Shown: piece by piece, positions 36,501 to 48,960 of the stretch
How the letters are laid out: every line of letters begins with the position of its first letter
How positions within the stretch are numbered: the first letter of the stretch is position 1
Origin: Tachinus rufipes
Lineage: Eukaryota > Arthropoda > Insecta > Coleoptera > Staphylinidae
Length of the DNA stretch: 64,000 nucleotides
Direction: 5' to 3'
NCBI GenBank assembly: GCA_963932245.1
Contig: OZ010747.1
Location: 95,517,164 to 95,581,163 of the forward strand
Notes under the pieces: generated by a model
Told to the model about the DNA's origin: nothing
The model's input: only the letters and a program-made list of their open reading frames with translations
Databases searched by the model: none
Position numbers and translations under genes: made by a program

Positions 36501-39322
36501 TTAAAATTTTAATAAAAAACACAAAAATCCGACATAAACTGTTGCAAAGTCCTAATTTTTATTAATAATATGTCAAAAGTAGCAAAATCTACTTTTATGA
36601 CATTAAAACAATCAAAAAGTATCAAAATTTAAACTTAAACTATTAAAGTTTGCAAATTTTTATTCATAAAAAGTAAAAAAAAACTAATTTTGGTTATCAA
36701 AATTAAAAATATTTTTAGATAGAATCAAAATTGGACTAATAACAGTATAAAATAATCAAAAACATCAAAATTTGATTTTTAAACATCAAAATATTGTTAA
36801 AAAAACACCAAATTTTGGTCATAAACTGTTAAAAAGTGCTAAATTTGTTAAAAAAACAAAATTACAATTTTTAGTTACAAAGTATCAAAACATTAAAAAA
36901 ATGTGCCAAACATATTTGAGAAGTGCAAAATTTTATCAAAAAAACAAAATCTAGTCTTAAAACATCAAAATATTGTCAAACAGCACCAAAATCGGATTAT
37001 AAGTGTAATTTTTTTTCTGAAATTTCAAAAATAGTCAAACTTTCCTACAAAATATTCAAATTTTGTTAAAAAGCATCAAAACTGAACCATAAACTTAAAA
37101 AAAAACTAAAGTTTAATAATAGAAATTATAAAATCCGGCTATAAAATATTTTTAGAAAACATTAAAATTCAGCCTAAACTGTTGAAAAGTGCAAAATTTT
37201 ATATATAAATGTTAAAAACAGCAATTTTTTTACAACATTAAAACATTGTCAAAAATTTTAAATTAAACTTTTAAAATGTGCAAATTTCAATTAATAAAAA
37301 AGCAAAATCAACTAAATTCAATCATCCAAATGTAAAATAGTTTTAGATAAACCCAAAATTGAGCCAAAAACAATTTAAAAATATTAAAAGCAACAAAATC
37401 CGGTCTTTAAACATCAAAATATTTTTAATAAACGCTAAAATTCGGCCATAAACTGTTAGAAAGTGCTAAGTTTGTTCATAAAAAAAAAAACAAAAATACA
37501 ATATTTGGTTACAAAATGTCAAAATAGTTTCAGAAATAAATAAAATCTGACCAAAAACATTTCAGAAGTGCAAAATTCTATTTATAAAACTAAAAAAAAA
37601 AAACAAATCCAGCCTAGAAACATTTAAAAATATTTTCAGCTATAAACTGATAAAAAGTGTCATTTTGTTTTTTGAAATTTCAAAAATATTCAAACCTTTT
37701 TTGTTAAAAAGCACCAAAATTAGGCCATAAACTGCAATAAACAAAATTTATCTTTAAAACAACAAAACATTGTCAAAAACACTAAGATTTAGACTTAAAT
37801 ATTTAAAATATGCAAATAGTTTTTTATAAAAAGTCAAAAATAACTAAATTTGGTCATCAAAATATAAAATATTTTTAGATGGAATTAAAGTTGAGCCAAA
37901 AACAGTTTAGAAATGTCTTATACATCAAAATATTGTTAAAAACACTAAAATTTGGCTATAAACTGTTAATAAATGCTAAATTTGTTCATAAAAAAAACAA
38001 AACTACAATATTTTGTGAGAAAGTATCAAAATATAAAAATAAAATTTAATTTACTCAAAAACATTTGATAAGTGCAAAACTCTATTTATAAAATACCAAA
38101 AAAACAAAATCCAGTCTTAAAACATCAAAATTTTGTCAAAAAACACAATTTTTTTTTTTAATTTCAGAAACAGTCAAAAACTTTATTTTTTTTTTTCAGA
38201 AAACTTTAAATTTTGTACTTAAATTATTAAAATATGTTTATATTTATTTATAACAACGTTTAAAATATTTTCAAATAAAATCAAGTTGAGCTAAAAACAG
38301 TTTAAAAAATGTCAAAAATAACAACATTCGGTCTTTAAACATCAACATATTATGTTATAAAACACCAAAATTTGGCAATAAACTGTTAAAAACTGCTAAA
38401 TTCTATACATAAAAAATCAAAAATTACAAAATTTAGTCACAAAGTATAAAAACTTTTTGAAAAAAATCAAAACTCGACCAAAAACGGCTAAAAAGTGTAA
38501 TTTGTAAAATGTCAAAAATCATAAACTGATAAAACGTGTAAAATATTTCTTGAAACCTTAAAAACAACCTAACCCGACAATTAAGTAGTAAAATATTGTC
38601 AAAATGCAGCAAAATTGGGCTATAGATGTTGAAAAAATAGCAAACTTTGGCTAAGAAGTATTAAAATAATATTAAAAAAAACAAAACCAAACAAATAAAA
38701 AAATATTTCTTTAAATAATCAAAACACAATTAAGCAAATGGATCAAAAACTGTTAGGTACGTGAATAAATAAACAAGAAATTACATTATATAAATTGTTT
38801 TTGTATTGTTATGTTAACGATTAAAAACATTCTATTTTTTAAAGTCAAAATAGCTAAATCAGGTCATAAAAGTTTATTACATTTTTAGATAGAATTAAAA
38901 TGAAGCCAAAAACGGTTTAAAAGAGCAAAATATTATTGATAATACATTAAAAATGTCATAATCCGGTCTTTAAACATCAAAATATTGTTAAAAAGCACCA
39001 AATAAACTGTTAAAAAACATAAAAATATAAAATTTAAAAATTAACAAAATTCGGCAAAGAAACGTTAAAATATGATGGTAAAAAATAGCGAAATCCGACC
39101 ATTATCTGTCAATAAATACAATTTCTACTAATAGATGTCTGAAATAGCAAAATCCGACCATAAAATTTAAAAGTATTGTAAGAAAGCTTCACAATATGAT
39201 CATAAACAGTTAAAAAGCACAAGAATCTGTTAATAAAATGACAAAAATAGCAAAATCCGGCCTTGAAATTCTGAATAATTGTTAGAAAGCACCAAAATCC
39301 GGCCGTAAACTATTAAAAAGTG

Positions 39323-39416
39323 ACATTAAAAAATTAAATTTATAAAAAAATTATCCTAAACTAAAAACATGTTTTTAGTTTAGGATATTTTGTTCATAAA
39401 CTTAATTTTTTAATGT
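39323..39416. repeat. 94-bp near-perfect palindrome
   Basis: The two 47-base arms (39323-39369 and 39370-39416) are reverse complements with four mismatches and no loop. The central 36 bases (39352-39387) pair perfectly. The left arm resembles satellite sequence, so the palindrome probably arose by inverted duplication. Confidence 0.92.
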
Positions 39417-39575
39417 TATTATTGGGTGGTCCGATTAAACAAATAGTAACGAGCGCTACATATGTCGTTGTGGCATTCGTATAAATTTACCTATTTAACT
39501 ATGCTTTATTCAAAATTATTGCTTTACAACTGTCTCATTTGAAGACGATTGCGTATCTTCTTTATATTTTTTATA
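39417..39575. mobile_element. Fragment of a dispersed element with a mariner-like end
   Basis: ATTGGGTGGTCCGATTAAAC near 39421 resembles a mariner-type terminus. The following 130 bp contain TTGCTTTACAACTGTCTCAT and CGTATCTTCTTTATAT, which recur as the reverse complement near 32680-32770. No coding sequence remains. Confidence 0.45.
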
Positions 39576-41949
39576 CATATTAAAAAGTGTATTTTTTTTA
39601 TAAAATCTAAAAAATAGCAAAATACAGATTTGAAACATTAAAAATATTTAATAAGTAAATAAAACAACTACTATAGCATAGTAACCGTCGCAACCATCTG
39701 ATGATTAAAAATATTGGTAAAAAAAACAAAATCTAGCCATAAACTGTACTAAATTTTATCTAAAAAATAGCAAAATCTGACCGTAAAGTATAAAAATATT
39801 ATTAAAAGTAATAAGAATTTAGTCTTAAATTGTTAAAAACGCAAAATTTTATTTATAAGTACTCAAATGTGGCCATAAACGGTTAATAATTGTCAAAATT
39901 GTTAGATTATTATAAAAAATAATGTTGAAAAGTGCAAAAATTTGTTCATAAAAACCAAAAATGGCAATTTCTACTTTTAAACCATTAAAACATTGCCAAA
40001 AAGCAGCATAATTTAGTACTATTAAACTATTAATAAGTAATTTCTATTCATAAAAAATAAAAAAAGAACCAATTTGGTTTGAAAACGTAAAATTTAACAT
40101 CAAAATATTTTTTGAAAGCAGCTAAATTAAGCCGTAAACGGTTTAAAAGTAATTGAAAAACTTATAAAACTTCAAAACTATCAAAATTCGGCTATAAAAT
40201 ACAAAAATATTGTTAAAAATATCAAAATCTGTCTATAATCTGTCAATACATGCAAATTTCTATTTAATGAATATAAAAAATAGCAAAATCTGACTATAAA
40301 GTGAGAATATATTATCAGAAACACCAAAACTTAATCATAAACTGTTAAAAAAAGCAAAATTTTTCTTATAAAAAATCAAAAACTGTTAAATCCCACCAAA
40401 AACAGTTGAAAACTGTAAAATTATTTTCATAAATCGTTTTGAAACCTCAAAAATAGCCAAATCTGGTTATAAAATATCAAAATATTGTTAAAATGCACCA
40501 AAATTAAGCTATAAACTATTAAAAAATGCAAAATTCTAATTATAAAACGTAAAAAATAGCAAAGTCCAGAAACAGAATATTAAAATATTGTTAAAAAACA
40601 TTCATATCTAGCATAAACTGTTAAAATATGCAAATTACAAAAATAGCAAAATCTATTTTTACAATCTTAAAACATTGTCAAAAATAACTAAAATTTGGAA
40701 TTTTTATTCATAAATAGTTAAAAACAACTAAACACAGTCATAAAAGTTTATTACATTTTCAGATAAAATTAAAATTAGGCCAAAAACGATTGAAAAGTGC
40801 AAAATTTTATTAATGAAATCTTAAAAATGTAAACATTTATTAGAAAACACCAAATATACTGCTTAAAAATGAAAAAAAAAATAATGTCTAAAAATTTACA
40901 AAATCCCGCTAGATTATGGTAAAAAATAGCAATACAAAAGTCGGCCATAATCTGTTAATAGATGCAATTTTTACCAATGTCTGAAATAGCAATAAAATAA
41001 AAGTATTGTAAGAAAAAACTACAATGTAGTCATAAACTGTTAAAAACGCAAAATTCTGTTAATAAAATGACAAATATAACAAAATCCGGCCTTATAATTT
41101 TAAATAATTGTCAGAAAAGCCTAAAATCCGACCGTAAACTGTTAAAAAGTGTAAATTTTTTATAAAATTTCAAAAATAGCAAAATCCAGCAGCTCTAAAA
41201 CATTAAAAATACTGTTAGAAAAACCAAAATCTAAACATAAACTGTTAACAGGTGCTGAAATCTATCTATAGAATATCAAAAATAGCAAAATCTGACCATG
41301 AAGTATAAAAATATTATTAAAAATAATCAGAATTTGGTCTTAAACTATTAAAAAACGCACATAAAACGTCAAAAATAACGTTGGATTTTTAAACAATTGT
41401 CGAAAAATACTCAAATGCAGCTATAAACTGTTTTTAAATGTCAAAATTGTTAGATATTATTTATAATTTTCTTGCATAAACTGTTAAAAAGTGCAAAAAT
41501 TTATTCATAAAATTTAAAAATAGCTACCCAAAAAAACACACACAACATTTTATAAATAAAATTTTGCATTTTCAAACCAGATTTAGCAAACCAAAATAAT
41601 TTGGTACTATTAAACTAGTAATATGTGCTAATTTCTGTTAAAAAAAAGTGAAAATAACTAAATCTGCTTTGAAAATGCAAAATTTTATTCATTAAATGTT
41701 AAAAACGCCAAATCCGGTCTTTAAACATTAAACTATTGTTCAAAAGCAGCAAAATTAATCCATAAATTGATTAAAAAAAAATTATAAAATCTCAAAACTA
41801 TTAAAATTCGGCTATAATCTGTCAATACATGCAAATTTCTATTTATAAAATATTAAAAATAAGAAAATCCAGACAAAACTATTAAAGTACTGTAAGAAGC
41901 TTTCTTACACAATTTGGCCATAAACTGTTCAAAAATTTGGCCATAAAAT

Positions 41950-42065
41950 ATTAATATAGTTGATGGAGTTGACCGTTGCCACAAAGAAAATTAAATAAAA
42001 CAGTTATTTGGTTTTTATAACACAATTTATTACTGCAATCGCAGTATGACGTAGTAAATTGTGAT
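41950..42065 (+). repeat. 115-bp dispersed insert with hairpin, copy 1
   Basis: It starts ATAGTTGATGGAGTTGACCG, continues AATTAAATAAAACAGTTATT, and ends in a hairpin, CACAATTTATTAC...GTAGTAAATTGTG, whose loop side carries TATGACGTAG. Related copies lie at 44297 and 47705; a truncated inverted copy lies near 39655-39705. Confidence 0.7.
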
Positions 42066-42914
42066 ATAAAAAAACGAAATTTGAAATTTTAAAAAAATTT
42101 AATTATTTGTATATAAAATCTCAAAAATAGCAAAATCCAGCTTTAAAACATCAAAATTATTATTGAAAACAAGCAAATTTTGACCATAAACTGTTAAAAG
42201 ATGTTAAATTCTATTTATAAAATGACAAAATGTTCAAAATAGCAAAATCTGACTATAAAGTGAGAATATATTATCAAAAATCACCAAAACTTAGTCATAA
42301 ACTGTTAAAAATGCTAAATTTTACTTAAAAAAAATCAAAAACTGTAAAATCTCACCAAAAACAGTTGAAAACTGCAAAGTTGTTTTCATAAATTGTCTTA
42401 AAACCTCAAAAATAGCCAAACCTGGTTACAAAATATCAAAATATTGTTAGAAAGGACCAAAATTAGACAATAAACTATTAAAAAACGCAAAATTTTAATT
42501 ATAAAAGTAAAAAATAACAAAGTCCAAAAATGAAATAATAAAATATTGTTAGAAACATTAAAATTTAGCTTATTAAAAAATGCAAATTTTTATTTATAAA
42601 ATAATAAAAATAGCAAAATCTATCTTTAAAACATTAGAACATTGGGAAAAAGTACCAACAATTGAAATTAACCTATTAAAAGTCTTAAAAAGTGCAAAAC
42701 TTTATTCTAAATATGCTAAATTTTATTTATAAAACGTCAAAAATAGCAAAATCTGACTATAAGTATAAATATTTTTATAATTCCACAAAAAACAGTTAAA
42801 ATATGCAAAATTGTTTTCATAAATTGTCAAAAATAGAAAACACCAAAATTTAACCCAAAAACTATTGTTAAAGAAAACCAAAATTAGTCCATAAACTGTT
42901 GAAAATAGGAAAAC

Positions 42915-43190
42915 CCGTTCTCCCTAGGTTTTGAATTAAACGTGGAAATAGTTTTTTTAGAGACGCCGTATGCTATTTTTCTTTTCGTTGCATAGTGAAG
43001 CCAACATAACAGTTATTTATATCTATAACTGACGTCAAGCGCTAGTAATGGTATTGTTCTACAAATAGTTAAATTGTTTTATTTTACAATTTTTGTAAAC
43101 ATTAATGAGCAAAATAAACTATAAATGTATATTTCATATTTTATGTCAATAGTTAAAAATAAAATTCTTTTAGAATTGTCAATTACTGAA
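42915..43190. repeat. Interspersed block, copy 1 of a 5.78-kb spaced pair
   Basis: AAACGTGGAAATAGTTTTTT, then GCCAACATAACAGTTATTTA, TAACTGACGTCAAGCGC and CTACAAATAGTTAAATTGTT. The same order appears at 48695-48960. It is not satellite sequence and may be a third element type trapped in the array. Confidence 0.7.
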
Positions 43191-44296
43191 GAACATATAT
43201 TTTTATTCATAAAAAGTCAAAAATGACTGATTCCGGCCATCAAACTTTAAAATATTTTTAAATTGAAATAAATTACGCTAAAAACAGTTTAAAAAATGTA
43301 AAAAATAACAAAATCCAGCCTTTAAACATTGAAATATTGTTAAAAAGCACCAGATAAATTGTTTAAAAATGTAAAAAAAATATAGTAAAAAATAGCAAAA
43401 TGCGGCCATAAACTGTCAATAGATGCAATTTTTGCTAATAGAATGTCTAAAATAGCAAAATCAAATCATAATGTATAAAAATATTGTAAGAGAAAACTAC
43501 AATGTGGTCATAAACTGTTAAAAAACGTAAAAATCTGTTCATAAAGTCTCAATAATAGCAAAATCCAGCTTTGAAACACTAAAAATTATGTTAAAACAAA
43601 ACCAAAAACTGTTAAAAGGTTGTCAATTATTTTTATAGAATGTCAAAAATTGCAAAATCTGACCATGAAATATAAAAATATTATCAAAAATAATCAGAAT
43701 TTGGTTTTAAACTCTTAAAAAACGCTAAATTTTATGTATAAAACGAGAAAAATAGCAATATCTAGCGTTGAGTTTTTGTAGTGTTGTAGAAAAAATACTA
43801 AAACGGCAAAAAACTGTTAATAAATCTTAAAATTGATAAATGTTATTATAAAAAATGTTGTTGAAAAGTGCAAAAATTTATTCATAAAAACCAAAAATAG
43901 CAAAATCTACCTTTAAATCATTAAAACAGCATAATTTTTATTAAACTATTAAGAGCAAATTTCTATTAAAAAAAATCAAAAAGAACCAAACCCGGTCTTT
44001 AAACATCAAAATATTGTTTAAAAGCAACTAAATTAGGCTATAAACTGTTTAAAAACAATTAAAAAATTTCAAAACAATTACAAAATACTAAAACATTGTT
44101 TGAAATAGCAAAATCCATCTATAATCTGTCAATACATGTAAATTTCTTTTTATAGAATATAGAATATAACAAAATCCGGCAAAAACTATAAAAGTATTGT
44201 AAAAAAACTTCACAATTTGGTTATATACAGTTAAAAAATAGAACATTTTATTTTAATAAAGTCAAAAACTGCACAATATGAACATAAAATATTATT

Positions 44297-44425
44297 ATAG
44301 TTGATGGTGTTGACTGTTACTATGTGATAATTAATAATACAAAATTAAATAAAACAATTATTCGGTTTTAATATTACAATTTATTTCTGCAGTTGCAGTA
44401 TGACGTAATAAATTGTGAAATAAAA
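44297..44425 (+). repeat. Dispersed insert with hairpin, copy 2
   Basis: TTGATGGTGTTGACTGTTAC followed by AAATTAAATAAAACAATTAT and a hairpin ending ATGACGTAATAAATTGTGA. Same design as the copies at 41950 and 47705. Confidence 0.7.
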
Positions 44426-44727
44426 ACATTGCAAATATTTTATTTAATAAAATATTAAATCATTAAAAAAAAACAAATAACTTTGAAATTTTAAATAAGT
44501 TAAATAATTAATTTTTTTATACAATCACAAGAATAGCAAAATCCAGCTTTGAAAGTATTATTAGAAAAAACTAAAATCCGACCATAAACTGTTAAAAGAT
44601 AATAAATTCTATTCGTAAAATGTTAAAATGTTAAAAATAGCAAAATCTGACTATAAAGTATGAATATATTATCAAAAAACACCAAAACTTAGTTATAAAC
44701 TGTTAAAAAATGCAAAATTTTACTTAA

Positions 44728-45016
44728 ATCTTAACCTGTTTTCTATCCTGATTGGATATAGGCCTCCATCTCTGCACGTAATGCTGGCAACTTACATTAC
44801 GAAGGACCTACAGTTTTAAGTAAATTCCAAAGCACTGGAGAGATTTTATCACTTCATCAGAAAAGGTTATTAGCCGTAAAATCCCACGCTGGCAAGGCGG
44901 GTTGGGGAATGGGAGAGCGTATAAACATGTGAAAAGTGTGTTACGGTATGTGGAAACCAAACCCACGATCTTTGGTGCAGCAATCGGATGCCTAGACCAT
45001 TGCGCCACGCTCTGCA
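44728..45016 (-). mobile_element. tRNA-derived SINE
   Basis: A G+C-richer block interrupts the satellite; the related satellite stretch at 42.3-42.4 kb lacks it. On the minus strand it begins GAGCGTGGCGCAATGGTCTA, with a Pol III A box TGGCGCAATGGT (45007-44996), followed about 30 bases later by a degenerate B box GGGTTTGGTTTCC. That is tRNA-gene spacing. About 220 bp of unrelated body follow, ending ACAGGTTAAGATTTAAG. This layout (tRNA head, body, short tail) is that of a SINE. No clear target duplication was found, and some satellite seems to have been lost at the site. Partner LINE unknown. Confidence 0.65.
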
Positions 45017-47699
45017 AAAACTGCAAAATTGTTTTCAAAATTAATAAAATGTCTTGAAAATAGCCAAACCTGGTTACAAAATAACAAAATATTGTTAGAA
45101 AGCACCAAATAAACTATCTAAAAGTGTAACGAAATATAAAATCTAAAAATTAACAAAATCCGACAATGAAACGCTAAAATATAGTAAAAAAATAGCAAAA
45201 TTTGGCCAAAATCTGTCAATAGATGCAATTTCTACTAATAGAATGTCTGAAATAACAAAAGTTGACCTTAGAATATAAACGTATTGTAAAAAAGTTTTAC
45301 AAGTTGGTCATAAACTGTTAAAAAACGCAATAAACTGTTTATAAAATGACAAAAAGCATAAAAATCCGGCCGTAACTGTTAAAAATTGTACATTTTTTGA
45401 ATAAAATATTTAAAATAGCAAAATCCAGCTTTAAAACATTAAAAATATTGTTATAAAACTAAAATCTAGCCACAAACTGTTAAAAAGTGGTAAAATAAAA
45501 AATAAAATAAAGTATAAAAATATTATAAGATATAAGCAGAATTTGGTTTACCGCAAAACTTTGATTATAAAATGTTAAGAATAGCAAAATCCAGCTTTAA
45601 ATTTTTAAACATTTTGTCATATAGTAGTAAAATGTAACCATAAAGTAGTAACAAATGTCAAAATTGTTAGATATTGTTATAAAAAACATTGTTAGAATAA
45701 CCAAAAGCTGGCATAAACTAATAAAAAGTGCAAAAATTTATTTCAGAAATCCAAAAAATACTAAATCTACTTTTGAATCATTAAAACATAGCTAGAGACC
45801 ATTATAATTTGGTACTTTTAAACTACTAATATGTGCAAATTTCTATCAAAAAAGTGAAAATAACTAAATTCGGTTTGAAAATGCAAAACTTTATTTATAA
45901 AATGTTAGAAATAGCAAAATCCGTCTGTAATCTGTCAATACATGCAAATTTTTATTTATAAAATGTAAAAAATAGTTAAATCTGACTATAAAGTATGAAT
46001 ATATTATTAGAAAACACCAAAACTTAAAAAAAAACGCAAAATTTTACTTTAAAAAAATAAAAAACTGTAAAATCCCACCAAAATCAGTTGAAATCTGCAA
46101 AATTATTTTTATAAATCGTTTTGAAACTTCAAAAATAGTCAAACCTAGTTAAAAAATATCATAATATTGTTAAAAAGCACCAAAATTAGGCTATAAACTA
46201 TTAAAAAACGCAAAATTCTAATTATAAAACGTAAAAAATAGCAAAGTCCAGAAATGGAATATTAAAATATTGTTAAAAAACATTCAAATCTAGCATAAAC
46301 TGTTAAAATATGCAAATTTTTATTTATAATATTACAAAAATAGCAAAATCTTTTTTTAAAATCTTAAAACATTGTCAAAAATAACTAAAATTTAGAATTT
46401 CTATTCATAAATAGTCAAAAACAACTAAACACAGTCATAAAAGTTTATTACATTTTCAGATAAAGTTAAAATTAGGCCAAATACAGTTGAAAAGAGCAAA
46501 ATTTTATTAATAAAATCTTAAAAACGTTAAAATCCGGTCTTTAAACAATAAAATTTTATAGAAAACAACAAATATACTGCTTAAAAATGTAAAAAAATAA
46601 AATGTTTGAATATGATAAAAAATAGCAATAGCAAAAGTTGGCCATAATCTGTTAATAGATGCAATTTTTACTAATGTCTGAAATAGCAAAATCCGATCAT
46701 AAAGTATAAAAGTATTGTAAGAAAAAACTACAATGTAGTCATAAACTGTTAAAAACGCAAAATTCTGTTAATAAAATTACAAATATAACAAAATCCGGCC
46801 TTGTAATTTTAAATAATTGTCAGAAAAGCCTAAAATCCGAACGTAAACTGATAAAAAGTGTAAATTCTTTTATAAAATTTTAAAAATAACAAAATCCAGC
46901 TCTGAAACATTAAAAATACTGTTAGAAAAACCAAAATCTAGACATAAACTGTTAAAAGGTGCTGAATTCTATCTATAGAACGTCAAAAATAGCAAAATCT
47001 GACCATGAAGTACAAAAATATTATTAAAAATAATCAGAATTTAGTCTTAAACTGTTAAAAAATGCATTATTTTATTTATAAAATGTAAAAAAATAGCAAA
47101 TCCAGCGTTGAATTGTCAAAAAATACGTATAAAATGCGGTAATAAACTGTTAAAAAATGTCAAAATTGTTAAAATATTTTAAAAATAGCAAAAACAAGCT
47201 TACAGTTTACAAAAAATATTGTTAAAATCTGGCATAAAATCTACCTTTGAACCATTAAAACCTAGCCAAAAAGCACCATAATTTACCAATAAACTATTAT
47301 TAAGCGCATATTTCTATTCATATAAAATCAAACAAATCTAGTTTGAAAACGCAAAACTTTATTTATAAAATGTTAAAAATAACTAAATCCAATCTTTAAA
47401 CATCAAAATATTGTTCAAAAGCAGCAAAATTAAGCCATACACTGATTAAAAAAACTTATAAAACCTTAAAACTATCAAAACCCAGCTACAAAATATTAAA
47501 ATATAGTTTGAAATAGCAAAATCCGTCTATAATCTGTCAATACATGCAAATTTCTATTTATAGAATGTCAAAAATAACAAAATTAGGCCAAAACTATAAA
47601 AATATTATAAAAAAAGCTTTACAATTTGGTCATAAACTGTTAAAAATATAAAATTTTATTATGAAAAATCAAAAACCGCACTATCTGGTCACGAAATAT

Positions 47700-47822
47700 T
47701 AATATAGTTGGAGTTGACCGTTACTAAGTAGTAATTAATTCATAATAGAAGATTAAATAAAACAATTATTGGTTTTCATATCACAATTTATTACTACAGT
47801 TGCAGCATGACATAAAGTATAA
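47700..47822 (+). repeat. Dispersed insert with hairpin, copy 3
   Basis: TAGTTGGAGTTGACCGTTAC followed by GATTAAATAAAACAATTATT and CACAATTTATTACTACAGTT. The right hairpin arm is missing after GCATGACATAAAG. This copy corresponds to copy 1 in the 5.7-kb higher-order repeat. Confidence 0.65.
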
Positions 47823-48500
47823 ATATATTATTAGAAAACACCAAAATTAGTCATAAACTGTTAAAAACTGTAAAATCTCACTAAAATCAGTTGAAAACTG
47901 CAAAATTATTTTTATAAATTGTCTTGAAACCTCAAAAATTGCCAAACCTGATCAGAAAATATTAAAATATTGTTAAGAGGCATCAAAATTGGGCTATAAA
48001 CTATTGAAAAATGCAAAATTCTAATTAAAAAAAGTAAAAAACAGCAAAAAATCCGGAAAAAAAAAATTAAAATATTGTTAGAAAACTTTAAAATCTGTTA
48101 AAAATGCAAATTTTTATTTATAAAACAACAAAAATAGTCAAATCTATATTTAAAACATTAAAACATTGTCAAAAAGTACCAAAATTTAGAATGAATTATT
48201 AGAACGTGCAAATCTCTATTCATAATCAGAATAAACCAAATATAAATATAAATACTTAGTCATAAACTAACAAAAAAATGCAAAATTCTACTCATAAAAA
48301 GCCAAAAACTGTAAAGTTCCATAAAAAACAGCAGAAAACTGCAAAAAAATTATAAATAGTCAAAAATAGCAAAATAAAATCTTAAAATTCCCAGAAAACG
48401 CCAAAATTTAACTATAAACTGTTAAAAAAATTAATTTTTTTTATAGAATCTTAAAAATAGCAATATCTAGCTTTAGAATATCAAAAATGTTAGTATTGAT

Positions 48501-48519
48501 AACCTAACCTAACCTAACC
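48501..48519 (-). repeat. Interstitial telomere-type repeat (CCTAA, arthropod TTAGG)
   Basis: AACCTAACCTAACCTAACC gives almost four repeats of CCTAA, the complement of the TTAGG arthropod telomere unit. It lies within the satellite. It is too short to be an old telomere with confidence; it may be a repair footprint or chance. Confidence 0.55.
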
Positions 48520-48694
48520 ATAAACTGTTAAGAAGTGTAAACTTTTTCATAAAGTCTCAAAAATAGCAAAATCTAACTTAAGAAAATTGATAACCAAAAC
48601 CCAAAAAAACACAAAAAAAAGTGTAAATATTTTTAAGAAGCTGTAAAATATGAAAAATTTTGTTAAATAAACTTTTGAAAACAGCAAAATCCGC

Positions 48695-48960
48695 TCCAAA
48701 CAAGTTTTAAAATAAACGTGGAAATAGTTCTGTATGTCTGTAGCTTAAACCACATACACTTTTAGAAGCGTCGTGTGTTACCAACATAACAATGTTTTAT
48801 ATCCAAGATTGACCTGACGCACTAATAAATGATAATAAAGCTCTACAAATAGTTAAATTGTTTAATTTTACAATTTTGTAATCATAATAAATTATAAAAG
48901 TATATTTCAATATTAATTTTTAATATCATTATTGAACTAAATTTGTTTTAGAAATTATAT
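48695..48960. repeat. Interspersed block, copy 2, at the right edge of the satellite
   Basis: ATAAACGTGGAAATAGTTCT, ACCAACATAACAATGTTTTA, TTGACCTGACGCACTA and CTACAAATAGTTAAATTGTT align with 42915-43190 at an offset of about 5.78 kb. Satellite does not resume after it. Confidence 0.7.

Larger units (their letters stand above)
33560..48700. repeat. 'CCGGCC' satellite, 15-kb degenerate array with higher-order structure
   Basis: The recurrent unit, about 100 bp, is CAAAATCCGGCCATAAACTG, TTAAAAAGTGCAAAATTTTA, TTTATAAAATGTCAAAAATA, GCAAAATCCGGTCTTTAAAC, ATCAAAATATTGTTAAAAAG, CACCAAAATT. Single units vary strongly, but long blocks recur. The block at about 40.2-42.1 kb matches 45.9-47.85 kb over its whole length with an offset of about 5.69-5.75 kb (for example TGTCAATACATGCAAAT at 40241 and 45933). 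Several non-satellite inserts, described separately, are carried along. No coding content. Confidence 0.9.

Noticed and set aside
44808..45038. 76-codon minus-strand frame
   Set aside because: It is the tRNA-derived SINE read in one frame.
48501..48519. An ancestral telomere fusion site
   Set aside because: Fewer than four units and no head-to-head arrangement; kept only as a minor finding.
33560..48700. CRISPR array
   Set aside because: Repeats are diverged, contiguous and of about 100 bp, with no constant repeat/unique spacer alternation, in a eukaryotic genome.
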